DNA from: Phycicoccus sonneratiae
GTDB lineage: Bacteria; Actinomycetota; Actinomycetes; Actinomycetales; Dermatophilaceae
Reading direction: 5' to 3'
DNA length: 64,000 bases
Assembly: GCF_016887965.1 (NCBI RefSeq)
Contig: NZ_JAFDVD010000006.1
Span: forward strand, 1-64,000
The position numbers and the translations under genes were made by a program. Below the pieces are notes generated by a model that ran no database searches, was not told the origin of the DNA, and worked only from the letters and a program-made list of their open reading frames with translations. The number at the start of each line of letters is the position of its first letter. The stretch's first letter is position 1. Positions 35,312 to 45,600 of the stretch are shown in pieces.

Positions 35312-36919
35312 ATGGGTCGACACGGGGGTGCGGTCCAGCGCGGCCGCACCACGGTGGCGGGGTTCGCCGTCGGGCTGCTCGTCGTCGTCGGCGTCGGGGG
35401 CTGGCAGGCGTGGGAACGCCTCGGCCCCGGGTCCGGCGCCCGCGCGGTGGCGGCGACGTGCGTCGACCCCACCGAGGTCTCGGTCGCGACGACCGCGCCC
35501 ATGCGCGCGCCGCTCGAGCAGGTCGCCCGCACGGCCGACCCCGGCTGCTGGCGGTTCACGGTGACCGCCGAGGCGGCCACGACGAGTGCGCGGCGGCTCG
35601 AGACCCGCGCACCCGACGCCCCCGCCGTCTGGGTCGCCGACTCAGCCCCGCTGGCCCGCGAGGTCGCCGCGACGACCGAGGGGGTCCGGGTCGGCTCGGT
35701 GCTGGCCTCCACGCCGGTGCTGCTCGCCGTCCCCGAGGGCCTCGAGGCCCCGAGCCCGGTCACCTGGGCCGCGACGCTCGTCGCCGAGGACAGCCGGATG
35801 CCCGACCCCACCACCTCCACCGTCGGCAGCCTGGCCCTCATGGAGGGCTTCGGCGAGATCGACGCCCTCCCCGGCGACCGTCGTTCCGCCGCGCTCGCCC
35901 GGGTCGGCGGGATGCTCAGCCGGGTCGTCCCCGAGGAGACGCTGCTCACGAGCCACGCCGGGCAGGGCGACGCGGCCATCTTCCCGACGACCGAGCAGCA
36001 GGTGCACAGCGCGCACGTCGACGGGCTGACCGTCCGCCGCGCCACCTCGACGACGCCGGCGCTCGAGTACACGGCGGTGACGAGCGCGACCACGCCCTCG
36101 GGCGCGGTCGATGCCCTCGTCTCCGCGGCCTCCTCCCCGGAGGGCCAGCGCATCCTGCGCGCGGCCGGCTTCCGCACCGCGACCGACCCCTCGCCCGTCG
36201 TCGAGGGCGCTCCCCCGGCGGCGGCCCTCGCCGGGGCCGCGAGCCCGGCCCAGGCCAGGGCGGCCCAGCAGATGTGGGCCGCCATCGCCCGGCCGACGCG
36301 GCTGCTCAACATCATCGACACGAGCGGGTCCATGCGCAGCCCGGCCGACGGCGGCGCGTCGCGGATCGAGGTGGCGGCGGCCGCGTCCTCCGGGGCCAAC
36401 CAGCTGCTCGCCGACCACAACTCCGTCGGGCTCTGGACCTTCTCGACGAAGCAGCGGGGGTCGGTGGACTGGACCGAGGTGCAGCCAGTGCGTCCGCTCG
36501 GGTCCGGCGACCAGCGCTCGCGGCTCGCGTTCTCGCTCGGGTCGCTGCCGACGCGGCTCGGCGGCGACACCGGCCTCTACGACACCGTCGACGCCGGGTA
36601 CGCGGCGATGGTCAAGGGCTACGACGCCGACGCGGTCAACCTCATGGTGCTCTTCACCGACGGCGTCAACGACGACACCACCGGCGGCCTGAGCCTCGCG
36701 CAGCTCAAGGCCCGGCTCGCCAAGGCCGCGGATCCCAAGCGCCCGGTGACCGTCCTGCTCATCGGGATGGGCGGCGTCGACGCGAAGGCGCTGGCGCCGA
36801 TCGCCTCGGCCGTGCCCCGCGGCGGGGGCGGGGGCGCGGCGGTCTTCACCGTCGACCGCCCGCAGGACATCGCCGACGTCTACGTGACGATGCTGCTGCG
36901 GCGGCTGCCGAAGGGCTGA
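35312..36919 (+). CDS. secreted substrate-binding-like and von Willebrand factor A domain protein
   Basis: The 535-residue protein has an N-terminal membrane segment (TVAGFAVGLLVVVGVGGW), a periplasmic-binding-protein-like region (residues about 45-310, including WVADSAPLAREV and TPSGAVDALVSAASSPEGQRILRAAGFR) and a C-terminal VWA domain with the metal-binding DTSGSM near residue 344 plus a later threonine and aspartate (GGDTGLYDTV, LFTDGVND). It faces outside. Similar SBP-VWA fusions are common in actinobacteria, but function is unknown. The ATG has a GGTAGGGG ribosome binding site. Convergent with relA. Confidence 0.85.
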   Translation: MGRHGGAVQRGRTTVAGFAVGLLVVVGVGGWQAWERLGPGSGARAVAATCVDPTEVSVATTAPMRAPLEQVARTADPGCWRFTVTAEAATTSARRLETRAPDAPAVWVADSAPLAREVAATTEGVRVGSVLASTPVLLAVPEGLEAPSPVTWAATLVAEDSRMPDPTTSTVGSLALMEGFGEIDALPGDRRSAALARVGGMLSRVVPEETLLTSHAGQGDAAIFPTTEQQVHSAHVDGLTVRRATSTTPALEYTAVTSATTPSGAVDALVSAASSPEGQRILRAAGFRTATDPSPVVEGAPPAAALAGAASPAQARAAQQMWAAIARPTRLLNIIDTSGSMRSPADGGASRIEVAAAASSGANQLLADHNSVGLWTFSTKQRGSVDWTEVQPVRPLGSGDQRSRLAFSLGSLPTRLGGDTGLYDTVDAGYAAMVKGYDADAVNLMVLFTDGVNDDTTGGLSLAQLKARLAKAADPKRPVTVLLIGMGGVDAKALAPIASAVPRGGGGGAAVFTVDRPQDIADVYVTMLLRRLPKG

Positions 36920-36931
36920 GCGCGCCGGCCG

Positions 36932-39265
36932 TCAGGCGTCGCGGCGCCCGCCGGTGACCCGCTCGGCGTCGAGCACGCCGTCGACCTTCTGCACCGCCCG
37001 GATGACGTGGCCGAGGTGCCCGGGGTCGCCCATCTCGAAGGTGAACCGCAGGACGGCGACCCGGTCGCGGGAGGTCTGCACGGAGGCCGAGAGGATGTTG
37101 ACGCCGTGGTCGGAGATGACCCGGGTGACGTCGGAGAGCAGGCGGGAGCGGTCGAGGGCCTCGACCTGGAGCTGGACGAGGAAGAGGCTGCCCGAGGTCG
37201 GCGCCCACTCGACCTCGATGATCTTGTCCGGCTGGGCGAGGAGGGCCGACGCGTTGGTGCAGTCGCGCCGGTGCACCGAGACCCCGTTCCCACGGGTGAC
37301 GAAGCCGAGGATCTCGTCGCCGGGCACCGGGGTGCAGCAGCGGGCGAGCTTGACCCAGACGTCGGACATGTCCTTGACGACGACCCCGGGGTCGCCCGAG
37401 CGCCGCGACCGGGGCCGGGTGAGCACCGGGGAGGCCGCCTCGGCGATGTCCTCGCTGGCCCCCTCCTCGCCGCCGACGGCCGAGACGAGCCGGGACACGA
37501 CGTGCTGCGCGGAGACGTGCCCCTCGCCGACGGCCGCGTAGAGCGCGTCGATGCCCGGGTAGCGCAGCTCCTCGGCGACACCGGTGAGGGACTCGACGGA
37601 GGTGAGCCGCTGGAGCGGCAGGCCCTGCTTGCGCATGGCCTTGGCGAGGGCCTCCTTGCCCTCCTCGATCATCTCCTCGCGGCGTTCCTTGGTGAACCAG
37701 TGCTTGATCTTGTTGCGGGCCCGCGCCGAGCGGACGAAGTTCAGCCAGTCGCGGGACGGGCCGGCGGAGTCGGCCTTGGAGGTGAGGACGTCGACGACGT
37801 CGCCGTTGTCGAGCCGGGACTCCAGCGGCACGAGCCGGCCGTTGACCCGGGCGCCGATGCAGTGGTGCCCGACCTCGGTGTGCACGGCGTACGCGAAGTC
37901 GACGGGCGTCGCCCCGGCCGGCAGGCCGACGAGCTGCCCCTTCGGGGTGAAGACGTAGACCTCGCTGGCCGTGATCTCGAAGCGCAGCGACTCGAGGAAC
38001 TCGCCGGGGTCGGCGGTCTCCTTCTGCCAGTCGAGCAGCTGGCGCAGCCAGGCCATGTCGTTGACCGGGCCGGTCTGGCCGTCGCGCAGCTCGGCGCCGG
38101 GGACCTTGCCCGAGCCCTTGGCCGCGGGGTCCTCCTTGTACTTCCAGTGCGCGGCGACCCCGTACTCGGCCCGGCGGTGCATCGTGTTGGTGCGGATCTG
38201 GATCTCGACGGCCTTGCCCTCGGGGCCGATGACCGTCGTGTGCAGCGACTGGTACATGTTGAACTTCGGCATCGCGATGTAGTCCTTGAACCGCCCCGGC
38301 ACCGGGTTCCACCGGGCGTGCAGCGCCCCGAGCGCCGCGTAGCAGTCGCGGACGGTGTCGACGAGGACGCGCACGGCGACGAGGTCGTAGATCTGCTCGA
38401 AGTCGCGGCCGCCGACGATCATCTTCTGGTACACGGAGTAGTAGTGCTTCGGACGCCCCGTGACCGTCGCCTTGATCTTCGCGGCCCGCAGGTCGGAGCC
38501 GACCTCGTCGCGCACCTGGGCGAGGTACTCCTCGCGGGCCGGGGCGCGCTCGGCGACGAGCCGGACGATCTCGTCGTAGACCTTCGGGTAGAGGGTCTGG
38601 AACGAGAGGTCCTCGAGCTCCCACTTGATGGTGTTCATGCCGAGCCGGTGGGCCAGCGGGGCGTAGATCTCGAGGGTCTCCTTGGCCTTGCGCTGCGCGC
38701 TCTCGGCGGAGACGTAGCGCCAGGTGCGCGCGTTGTGCAGCCGGTCCGCGAGCTTGATGACGAGGACCCGGATGTCGCGGGCCATCGCGACGACCATCTT
38801 GCGCACCGTCTCGGCCTGGGCGGCCTGGCCGTAGGTGACCTTGTCGAGCTTGGTGACGCCGTCGACGAGCATGGCGATCTCGTCGCCGAAGTCGCGGCGC
38901 AGCGCCTCGAGGCTGTACGCGGTGTCCTCGACGGTGTCGTGCAGGAGGGCGGCGGCCAGCGTGGTCGGCGTCATGCCGAGCTCGGCGAGGATGGTCGTCA
39001 CCGCGAGCGGGTGGGTGATGTAGTCGTCACCGCTGCGGCGCTTCTGGCCCTCGTGCGCCCGCTCGGCGACGGCGTAGGCCCGCTCGACGAGGTCGACGTC
39101 GGCCTTGGGGTGGGTCTGCCGGACGATCTGGAGCAGCGGCTCGAGGACGGGGTTGCCCGGCGGCCGGTTGCGCCCGACGCGCGCGAGGGCGGCCCGCGCC
39201 CTGGCCCGGGAGCCCACCCCGGCGGCGGCGTTCCCCGAGGTGGCGGCCGTCGTGTGCTCCGCCAT
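36932..39265 (-). CDS. relA: bifunctional (p)ppGpp synthetase/hydrolase RelA/SpoT
   Basis: The 777-residue enzyme makes and degrades (p)ppGpp. Domain order is complete: HD hydrolase (H71, H109-D110 in LLHDTVED), synthetase with [12 protein letters not shown] and [22 protein letters not shown] ([32 protein letters not shown]), a zinc-finger/RIS region ([30 protein letters not shown]) and a C-terminal ACT domain. The RXKD form of the synthetase loop (RFKD) is that of bifunctional enzymes. ATG at 39265 has TAGACT six bases upstream. apt lies 20 bases upstream of it, as in many actinobacteria. Confidence 0.96.
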   Translation of the reverse strand: MAEHTTAATSGNAAAGVGSRARARAALARVGRNRPPGNPVLEPLLQIVRQTHPKADVDLVERAYAVAERAHEGQKRRSGDDYITHPLAVTTILAELGMTPTTLAAALLHDTVEDTAYSLEALRRDFGDEIAMLVDGVTKLDKVTYGQAAQAETVRKMVVAMARDIRVLVIKLADRLHNARTWRYVSAESAQRKAKETLEIYAPLAHRLGMNTIKWELEDLSFQTLYPKVYDEIVRLVAERAPAREEYLAQVRDEVGSDLRAAKIKATVTGRPKHYYSVYQKMIVGGRDFEQIYDLVAVRVLVDTVRDCYAALGALHARWNPVPGRFKDYIAMPKFNMYQSLHTTVIGPEGKAVEIQIRTNTMHRRAEYGVAAHWKYKEDPAAKGSGKVPGAELRDGQTGPVNDMAWLRQLLDWQKETADPGEFLESLRFEITASEVYVFTPKGQLVGLPAGATPVDFAYAVHTEVGHHCIGARVNGRLVPLESRLDNGDVVDVLTSKADSAGPSRDWLNFVRSARARNKIKHWFTKERREEMIEEGKEALAKAMRKQGLPLQRLTSVESLTGVAEELRYPGIDALYAAVGEGHVSAQHVVSRLVSAVGGEEGASEDIAEAASPVLTRPRSRRSGDPGVVVKDMSDVWVKLARCCTPVPGDEILGFVTRGNGVSVHRRDCTNASALLAQPDKIIEVEWAPTSGSLFLVQLQVEALDRSRLLSDVTRVISDHGVNILSASVQTSRDRVAVLRFTFEMGDPGHLGHVIRAVQKVDGVLDAERVTGGRRDA

Positions 39266-39271
39266 GCCGGG

Positions 39272-39277
39272 AGTCTA
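39272..39277 (-). promoter_or_regulatory. -10 element, leaderless promoter of relA
   Basis: TAGACT on the minus strand is six bases before the ATG at 39265, inside the gap after apt, so relA can be transcribed apart from the sec-apt genes. Confidence 0.5.
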
Positions 39278-39285
39278 GTTCGTGC

Positions 39286-39828
39286 TCAGGCCACGACGTG
39301 CAGGGCCCGGACCGGGCGTTCGCCCAGCCGGTCGCGCCCGCCGAGGAAGGCGAGCTCGACGACGCAGTCGAAGCCGACGACGTCGGCACCGACCCGCTCG
39401 AGCAGGTCCCAGGCCGCGAGGGCGGTGCCCCCGGTGGCGAGCACGTCGTCGACGAGGACGACCCGCTCCCCCGCCGGCACGGCGTCGGCGTGGACCTCGA
39501 TGGTCGCCGAGCCGTACTCGAGGTCGTACGTGGCGGCGACGGTGTCGCCGGGCAGCTTGCCGGCCTTGCGGACCGGGACGAAGCCGACGCCCATCGCGTG
39601 AGCCAGGGCCGCCCCGACGACGAAGCCGCGGGCCTCGACCCCGGCGACGAGGTCGACGCCACCGCGCCGGCCGTCGGCCAGGCCCTCGACGACCCGCGCG
39701 AAGGCCACGGGGTCGGCGAGCAGCGGGGTGATGTCCTTGAAGACGACGCCGGGCTGCGGGAAGTCGGGGACGTCGCGCAGGGCCGCGGCGACGACCTCGT
39801 CGAGGCTCGGCTCCGGGGGGTGCGGCAC
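39286..39828 (-). CDS. apt: adenine phosphoribosyltransferase
   Basis: The 180-residue enzyme salvages adenine to AMP with PRPP. The PRPP-binding motif VVLVDDVLATGGTALAAW is present near residue 125, with FPQPGVVFKDITPLLADP near the N terminus and VEARGFVVGAALAHAMGVGFVPVRKAGKLPG in the middle, all typical of Apt. The start codon follows the secF stop by three bases, so it belongs to the yajC-secD-secF-apt unit. Confidence 0.95.
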   Translation of the reverse strand: MPHPPEPSLDEVVAAALRDVPDFPQPGVVFKDITPLLADPVAFARVVEGLADGRRGGVDLVAGVEARGFVVGAALAHAMGVGFVPVRKAGKLPGDTVAATYDLEYGSATIEVHADAVPAGERVVLVDDVLATGGTALAAWDLLERVGADVVGFDCVVELAFLGGRDRLGERPVRALHVVA

Positions 39829-39831
39829 CGG

Positions 39832-40998
39832 CTACCGCTTGGACTTCGGCGCCCGCTTGGGCTGGTTGCGCGGGCCGGAGCGCGCGTACTGGTGGACGGC
39901 CCGACCGGTGAGGGTCGCGCCCTCCTCGCGCTCGGCGACGGCGACCGACCCGGCGGGGACGGGCTCGCCCTCGAGGCCCTCGGGCGCCTCGGCCTCGGCC
40001 GCACGGGCGTCCTTGGCCTTCTTCGCCTGGTGGCGCAGGGCCCGCTTCTCGAGCTCGACGACGGCCGGCTCCTTGCGGCGCAGGGTGACGAGCACCGGCG
40101 TCGCGATGAAGATCGAGGAGTAGGCGCCGACGAGGATGCCGACGAAGAGGACGAGCGAGAGGTCGACGAGCACGCCGGGGCCGAGGAAGACCGAGCCGAC
40201 GGCGAGGACCGCGGCGATCGGGAGCAGGCCGATGACCGTCGTGTTGATGGAGCGAACCATCGTCTGGTTGACGGCGAGGTTGGCCGCCTGGGCCAGGGTC
40301 ATCCGGCCGGTGGCGAAGGCCTCGGTCGTGTTCTCGCGCACCTTGTCGAAGACGACGACGGTGTCGTAGAGGCTGTAGCCGAGGACGGTGAGGAAGCCGA
40401 TCATCGTCGCCGGCGAGACCTCGAACCCGATGAGGGCGTAGACGCCGACGGTGATGACGAGGTCGTGCATCATCGCGAAGAGCGCGGCGACGGCCATCTT
40501 CCAGTTGCGGAAGTAGATGCTCAGCATGATGACGACGGCGATGAGGAAGATGATGAGCGCGCGCAGCGCCTGCTCGCTGACCGACGCCCCCCACGAGGGG
40601 CCGATGAACGTCGCGCTGACGTCCTGCTCGGGCACGCCGAAGGCCTTGGCCAGGGTGCCGCGCACGTCCTGGCTCGCGGTGTCGGAGAGCCGCTCGGTCT
40701 GGACCCGGACGGTGTCGTTGCCGACGAGGGTGACGTTGACGCCGCTCTCGTCCTCGGCCGCGCCGACGGCGTCGCGGGCGGTCTGCTCGTAGCCCGCGGG
40801 GGCCGACGAGGTGGCGACGCGGAACTCGGACCCGCCGCGGAACTCGAGGCTGAGGTTGAGGTGCTGGACCCCGAGCCCGATCACCGCGATGGCGACGAGC
40901 ACGGCGGAGACGAGGTAGAAGCGGCGGCGGTGCTCGACGACGCCGAGCGAGCGCTTGCCGGTGTAGAGGTCGTTGCCGAGCTCGGCGAAGCTGGTCAT
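39832..40998 (-). CDS. secF: protein translocase subunit SecF
   Basis: The 388-residue membrane protein has six helices with the first periplasmic loop SLEFRGGSEFRV and the conserved GYSLYDTVVVFDKVRENT and NQTMVRSINTTVIGLLP motifs of SecF. With SecD it uses the proton gradient to pull exported proteins out of the SecYEG channel. The C-terminal tail of about 90 residues is basic and charged (ending in QPKRAPKSKR) and longer than usual. The ATG overlaps the secD stop as ATGA. Confidence 0.95.
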   Translation of the reverse strand: MTSFAELGNDLYTGKRSLGVVEHRRRFYLVSAVLVAIAVIGLGVQHLNLSLEFRGGSEFRVATSSAPAGYEQTARDAVGAAEDESGVNVTLVGNDTVRVQTERLSDTASQDVRGTLAKAFGVPEQDVSATFIGPSWGASVSEQALRALIIFLIAVVIMLSIYFRNWKMAVAALFAMMHDLVITVGVYALIGFEVSPATMIGFLTVLGYSLYDTVVVFDKVRENTTEAFATGRMTLAQAANLAVNQTMVRSINTTVIGLLPIAAVLAVGSVFLGPGVLVDLSLVLFVGILVGAYSSIFIATPVLVTLRRKEPAVVELEKRALRHQAKKAKDARAAEAEAPEGLEGEPVPAGSVAVAEREEGATLTGRAVHQYARSGPRNQPKRAPKSKR

Positions 40999-42788
40999 GC
41001 CCGGCTCCCTTCGGTGTCGCGGACGGCGGTCGTGACGGGCGTGAACCTCCCGCGACCCGCGTAGGTGCGGGTCTTGGCGCCCAGCCGGCGCGGGTCGAGC
41101 CCGGAGAGCCGGTGGCCGTCGCGGAAGAACGGCACCCGGGTGAGCAGCGTGAGCAGCGGGTGGGTGAACCAGAAGACGACGAGGAGGTCGATGAGCGTCG
41201 TCAGGCCGAGGGTGAACGCGAAGCCGCGCACGCTCGAGCTCGCGAGCAGGTAGAGGACGATCGCCGCGAGGAAGTTCACGCCGTCGGCGATGAGGACGGT
41301 GCGCTTGGCGCGGTTCCACCCGGTCTCGACCGCGCTGGCCAGCGACCGGCCCTCGCGCAGCTCGTCGCGGACCCGCTCGAAGTAGACGATGAAGCTGTCG
41401 GCGGTGAACCCGATGGCGACGATGAGCCCGGTGACGCCGGCCATGTCGAGGCGGTAGTTCTGGGCCCAGCCGAGGACGGTGATCGTCAGGTAGGTGAGCA
41501 GCCCCGCGACGACGATGGAGCTGACCGTCACGAACCCGAGCACGCGGTACTGGAAGAGCGAGTAGACGACGACGAGGAGCAGGCCGACGAGGCCGGCGAC
41601 GAAGCCGTAGCGCAGCTGCTCGCTGCCGAGGGTCGGGCTGATGTCGACGCTCGACTGCTCCTCGAAGGACAGGGGCAGGGCGCCGAACTTCAGCTGGTCG
41701 GCGAGCGAGCGGGCGGACTCGAGGGTGAAGCTGCCGGTGATGCTGGCGCGGCCGTTGGGGATCGCCTCGTTGAACCGCGGCGCGACGATGACCTGGGAGT
41801 CGAGGGTGGCGGCGAGCTGGTTCTGCGGCTCGGGCAGGGTGACCATCTCGCGGCTGATGTCCGCGTACTGCTTCGTGCCCTCGCTGTTGAACGAGAGCGC
41901 GATCTCGACCGTGCTCGTCGCGACACCCTGCTGGTTGGTCTGGTAGCCCGCCGTCGCGTTGCTGATCTTGTCGCCGGAGACGACGACCGGTCCGAGGATG
42001 TACTTCGCCCCGTCGTCGACGCCGCAGGTGACCAGCGGCTGGGTGTCGACGTCGCGGATGTTCTCGCGGGACTCGGGCTTGGAGCAGTCGAGGGCGTCGT
42101 AGGCCTGCTGCACCTCGGGCGTGATCCACGCGAGGTCGGTGGCCTTCGTCGGGGTGCCGCCGCTCGACGAGGGGCTCGGGCTCGGGCTGGCCGACGCGTC
42201 GGGCGACGGGGTGGCCGACCCGCTCGGGGTCGGGGTGGCGGCGGTCAGGGCGTCGTTGACGGCGCTGTTGCTCGTCGAGGAGGCGCTCGGCGACGGGCTC
42301 GCCGCGCCGACCGAGGAGGAGGCCGACGGCGCCGGGCTGGCCGACGGCGAGGCGCCCCCGGAGGCGCTGGCCGACGGGGTCGGCACGGGGACGCCGGAGC
42401 CGACCGCGAGCACCGGGCGGAACTGCATCTGCGAGGACTTGCTGATCGCGTCGCGGACGGCCTGGGTCGGGATCTCCGGGATGCTCACGACGATGTTCTG
42501 GTCACCCTGGGTGGTGACCTCCGCGCCGGAGACGCCGTTGGAGTCGACGCGCTGCACGATGATGTCGCGCGCCTGGGCGAGCTGCTCGGCGCTCGGCTTC
42601 TGGCCGGTGCTGCTGCGCGGCTCGAGAATGATCTGGGTGCCGCCCTCGAGGTCGAGGCCGAGCTTCGGGGTCGCCTGGCCGTCGCTCCAGACCATCGAGC
42701 CGCCGAGGAGGCCGCCGAGGACGACGACGAGGACGGTGAGCCCGATGAGGGCGCGGCGCGCGGCGGTGCGCGGTGCGGTGCTCGCCAC
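40995..42788 (-). CDS. secD: protein translocase subunit SecD
   Basis: The 597-residue protein has an N-terminal helix (ALIGLTVLVVVLGGLLGG), the large P1 domain beginning LGLDLEGGTQIILEPR, and the C-terminal five-helix bundle with GFVAGLVGLLLVVVYSLFQYRVLG and GVTGLIVAIGFTADSFIVYFERVRDELREG. Residues about 131-216 are a Ser/Pro/Ala-rich low-complexity insertion in the extracytoplasmic domain. It is encoded one base after yajC stop and coupled to secF. Operon order yajC-secD-secF is standard. Confidence 0.95.
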   Translation of the reverse strand: MASTAPRTAARRALIGLTVLVVVLGGLLGGSMVWSDGQATPKLGLDLEGGTQIILEPRSSTGQKPSAEQLAQARDIIVQRVDSNGVSGAEVTTQGDQNIVVSIPEIPTQAVRDAISKSSQMQFRPVLAVGSGVPVPTPSASASGGASPSASPAPSASSSVGAASPSPSASSTSNSAVNDALTAATPTPSGSATPSPDASASPSPSPSSSGGTPTKATDLAWITPEVQQAYDALDCSKPESRENIRDVDTQPLVTCGVDDGAKYILGPVVVSGDKISNATAGYQTNQQGVATSTVEIALSFNSEGTKQYADISREMVTLPEPQNQLAATLDSQVIVAPRFNEAIPNGRASITGSFTLESARSLADQLKFGALPLSFEEQSSVDISPTLGSEQLRYGFVAGLVGLLLVVVYSLFQYRVLGFVTVSSIVVAGLLTYLTITVLGWAQNYRLDMAGVTGLIVAIGFTADSFIVYFERVRDELREGRSLASAVETGWNRAKRTVLIADGVNFLAAIVLYLLASSSVRGFAFTLGLTTLIDLLVVFWFTHPLLTLLTRVPFFRDGHRLSGLDPRRLGAKTRTYAGRGRFTPVTTAVRDTEGSRA

Positions 42789-42789
42789 G

Positions 42790-43110
42790 TCAGTCCCCCT
42801 CGCCCTGCGGCGCGGTCGGCTCGGTCGGCTCGGCCCCCGGCAGGTCCTGGCGCATGCCGATGGCCCGGCGGTCGAAGCGCAGGGTGGTCCCCTGGCCGAC
42901 GTCGAGGGTCGCGACCTTCTCGTCGAGCGCGGTGATCGTGCCGAAGAGGCCCGAGGTCGTGACGACCTCGTCCCCGACCTGGAGCGAGCCCTGCAGCGTC
43001 TGCACCTGCTTCGCCCGGTTGCGCTGGGTGAAGAACATCCAGAGCAGGAGGAGGAACGGCAGTCCCAGGATGAGGAGGTAGGTCAGGCCGGAGCCGGAGC
43101 CGGAAGACAT
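42790..43110 (-). CDS. yajC: preprotein translocase subunit YajC
   Basis: The 106-residue protein has one N-terminal membrane helix (LTYLLILGLPFLLLLWMFF) followed by QRNRAKQVQTLQGSLQVGDEVVTTSGLFGTITAL, the YajC signature. It joins SecDF in the holotranslocon. ATG at 43110 leads the yajC-secD-secF-apt operon. A 148-base gap separates it from ruvB upstream. Confidence 0.95.
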   Translation of the reverse strand: MSSGSGSGLTYLLILGLPFLLLLWMFFTQRNRAKQVQTLQGSLQVGDEVVTTSGLFGTITALDEKVATLDVGQGTTLRFDRRAIGMRQDLPGAEPTEPTAPQGEGD

Positions 43111-43258
43111 CGGTGTAGGTCCTTCGGAGCGGGGTCACCGCGGATGGCGAGCAGTGGATCGGCCCGGACGCACCGGGCCGAGGGACCACTCTAGGTCAGA
43201 GCCGGACGCCTCACCAACGAAGCGGCGAGGCTCCGCGTGCCCGGGTCGTGGCGCCCGC

Positions 43259-44380
43259 TCAGCCCCCGAGCCGGCCGGGACCGTCGTCGTCGAGCGGCAG
43301 GACGCTCTGCTGCGGGGCGTGGGCCGGCGCCTGCAGGCCGAGGTGCGCCCACGCCCTGCCCGTCGCGGTGCGACCGCGCGGCGTGCGGGCCATGAACCCC
43401 TCCCGGACGAGGTAGGGCTCGGCGACGGTCTCGACGGTGTCGGACTCCTCCCCCACGGCGACGGCGAGGGTCGAGAGCCCGACCGGCCCGCCCGCGAAGC
43501 GTCGGCACAGGGCCTCGAGGACGGCGCGGTCGAGACGGTCGAGGCCGGCCTCGTCGACGTCGAAGAGGGCGAGGGCCTCGCGCGCGGCGTGGTGGTCGAC
43601 GTGACCGCCGCCGTGCACCTGGGCCCAGTCGCGGACCCGGCGCAGCAGCCGGTTGGCGATGCGGGGGGTCCCGCGGGAGCGGCCGGCGACCTCGCGGACC
43701 GCCGCCTCGTCGGCCTCGACCCCGAGCAGGCCGGCCGAGCGGTGGAGGATCGCCACGAGGTCGCCGACCTCGTAGAAGTCGAGGTGGCCGGTGAACCCGA
43801 ACCGGTCGCGCAGCGGCGCCGGGAGCAGCCCGGCCCGCGTCGTCGCTCCGACGACGGTGAACGGCGGCAGCTCGAGCGGGATGGCGGTCGCGCCCGGCCC
43901 CTTGCCGACGACGACGTCGACGCGGAAGTCCTCCATCGCGAGGTAGAGCATCTCCTCGGCGGCCCGGCTCATCCGGTGGATCTCGTCGAGGAAGAGGACC
44001 TCGCCTTCGTCGAGGCTGGAGAGGACGGCGGCGAGGTCGCCCGCGTGCTGGATGGCGGGCCCGCTCGTCACCCGGATCGGGCGCTCGAGCTCGGCGGCGA
44101 CGATCATCGCGAGTGTCGTCTTGCCCAGGCCGGGCGGGCCGGAGAGCAGCACGTGGTCGGGCGGGCTGCCCCGACGCCGGGCGGCCTCGAGGACGAGGCC
44201 CAGCTGGTCGCGGACCCGCGGCTGGCCGGGGAACTCGGCGAGCCGGCGGGGGCGCAGGGCCGCCTCGACGACCCGCTCGTCGTCGCTGCCGCCGGCGTCG
44301 ACGACCCGGGCGGTGGCCTCGAACGAGCCGTCGGCCTCGCGGATCTCGCTGCCGAACCCGTCGGCCGGGCCGGTGCTCAC
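43259..44380 (-). CDS. ruvB: Holliday junction branch migration helicase RuvB
   Basis: The 373-residue AAA+ motor drives branch migration with RuvA. Walker A is [15 protein letters not shown], Walker [11 protein letters not shown], sensor 1 [10 protein letters not shown] and sensor 2 [18 protein letters not shown]; the winged helix ends with [17 protein letters not shown]. An N-terminal extension of about 25 residues precedes the usual [16 protein letters not shown] at 44380 overlaps the ruvA stop. Order ruvC-ruvA-ruvB is conserved. Confidence 0.96.
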   Translation of the reverse strand: MSTGPADGFGSEIREADGSFEATARVVDAGGSDDERVVEAALRPRRLAEFPGQPRVRDQLGLVLEAARRRGSPPDHVLLSGPPGLGKTTLAMIVAAELERPIRVTSGPAIQHAGDLAAVLSSLDEGEVLFLDEIHRMSRAAEEMLYLAMEDFRVDVVVGKGPGATAIPLELPPFTVVGATTRAGLLPAPLRDRFGFTGHLDFYEVGDLVAILHRSAGLLGVEADEAAVREVAGRSRGTPRIANRLLRRVRDWAQVHGGGHVDHHAAREALALFDVDEAGLDRLDRAVLEALCRRFAGGPVGLSTLAVAVGEESDTVETVAEPYLVREGFMARTPRGRTATGRAWAHLGLQAPAHAPQQSVLPLDDDGPGRLGG

Positions 44381-44985
44381 CGGCGCAGCTCGCGCAGCGC
44401 GAGGCGCAGGTACGTGGCGACCTCGGCGTCGGCGGGCGCGTCGGCGGCAACCCGCTCGACGGCGTCGACGGCCTGCTTGCCGCTCCAGCCGAGACCGACG
44501 AGGGCCTCGGTGACCTGCTCGCGCCACGGCTCGGCCGGGGTGGCCGCGGTGGCGGTGCCGGCCGGCGGGGTGCCGGTGCCGTGCAGCGCCCCGACCTTGT
44601 CGCGCAGCTCGAGGACGAGCCGCTGCGCGGACTTGGCGCCGATGCCGGGGATGGCCGTGAGGGCCTTGGTGTCTCCGGTGGTCAGCGCGCCGGCGAGCTC
44701 GTCGGGGCCCATGACCGAGAGCATCGCGAGGGCGAGCCGCGGGCCGACCCCGGAGACGGTCTGCACGGTCTCGAACATGTCGCGCTCGGCGGCGCCGGAG
44801 AACCCGAAGAGGGTGAGGGAGTCCTCGCGGACCACGAGGGTCGTGGCGAGCGTGGCCTCCTGGCCGCGCTGGCATGCGGCGGCGGTGGCCGGCGTGGTGT
44901 GCACGAGCATCCCGACCCCGCCGACCTCGACGACGACGCGGTCGAGGCCGACGTGCCCGACCCGGCCGTGGACGGAGGCGATCAC
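44377..44985 (-). CDS. ruvA: Holliday junction DNA helicase subunit RuvA
   Basis: The 202-residue protein binds the four-way junction as a tetramer. Domain I starts [25 protein letters not shown], two helix-hairpin-helix motifs follow ([19 protein letters not shown] and [19 protein letters not shown]), and domain III at the C terminus contacts RuvB. GTG at 44985 overlaps the ruvC stop as GTGA, and its own stop overlaps ruvB. Confidence 0.95.
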   Translation of the reverse strand: MIASVHGRVGHVGLDRVVVEVGGVGMLVHTTPATAAACQRGQEATLATTLVVREDSLTLFGFSGAAERDMFETVQTVSGVGPRLALAMLSVMGPDELAGALTTGDTKALTAIPGIGAKSAQRLVLELRDKVGALHGTGTPPAGTATAATPAEPWREQVTEALVGLGWSGKQAVDAVERVAADAPADAEVATYLRLALRELRR

Positions 44986-45494
44986 CGGCGGGCCGCCTCG
45001 GCGAGCGCCGTGAGCCGCGCGTCCTGGGCGCCGCGCCAGGCGTGGCAGATGGCCAGCGCGAGGGCATCGGCGGCGTCGGCGGGCCTCGGGGCGACGTCGA
45101 GGCCGAGGATGCGGGTGACCATCTGCGTCACCTGGGCCTTGTCGGCCCGCCCGCTGCCGGTGACGGCCGCCTTGACCTCGGTGGGCGTGTGGAAGACGAC
45201 CGGCAGCCCCCGGCGGGCCGCGCAGAGCAGGGCGACGGCGGTGGCGTGCGCGGTGGTCATGACGCTCGCGACGTTGACGTCGGCGAAGACGCGCTCGACG
45301 GCGACGACCTCGGGGGCGAACCGGTCGAGCCAGCCGCCGAGCTCGGTCTCGACGTAGAGCAACCGCTCCCCCGGGTCGGCCGAGCTCGGGGTGCGCACGA
45401 CACCGACGGCGACCATCGTGGCGCGCCCCGGACGGCCGTCGACGACCCCGAGGCCGCACCGGGTGAGGCCGGGGTCCACCCCGAGGACGCGCAC
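44982..45494 (-). CDS. ruvC: crossover junction endodeoxyribonuclease RuvC
   Basis: The 170-residue resolvase cuts Holliday junctions. Acidic catalytic residues are seen in [20 protein letters not shown] and [19 protein letters not shown] at 45494 is chosen over an upstream ATG at 45539 because an AAGGAG ribosome binding site lies nine bases before it and the domain begins immediately. It leads ruvC-ruvA-ruvB; yebC is 106 bases upstream. Confidence 0.95.
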   Translation of the reverse strand: MRVLGVDPGLTRCGLGVVDGRPGRATMVAVGVVRTPSSADPGERLLYVETELGGWLDRFAPEVVAVERVFADVNVASVMTTAHATAVALLCAARRGLPVVFHTPTEVKAAVTGSGRADKAQVTQMVTRILGLDVAPRPADAADALALAICHAWRGAQDARLTALAEAARR

Positions 45495-45600
45495 GCTGGA
45501 CTCCTTGCCGACGGATTGGAACACCTGTTCGGTGCCCACGCTACGGGAGCGCCGCGGCCGCGCCGGACACCGACACGCTCGCGGCGCGTCGGTGCCGGGC

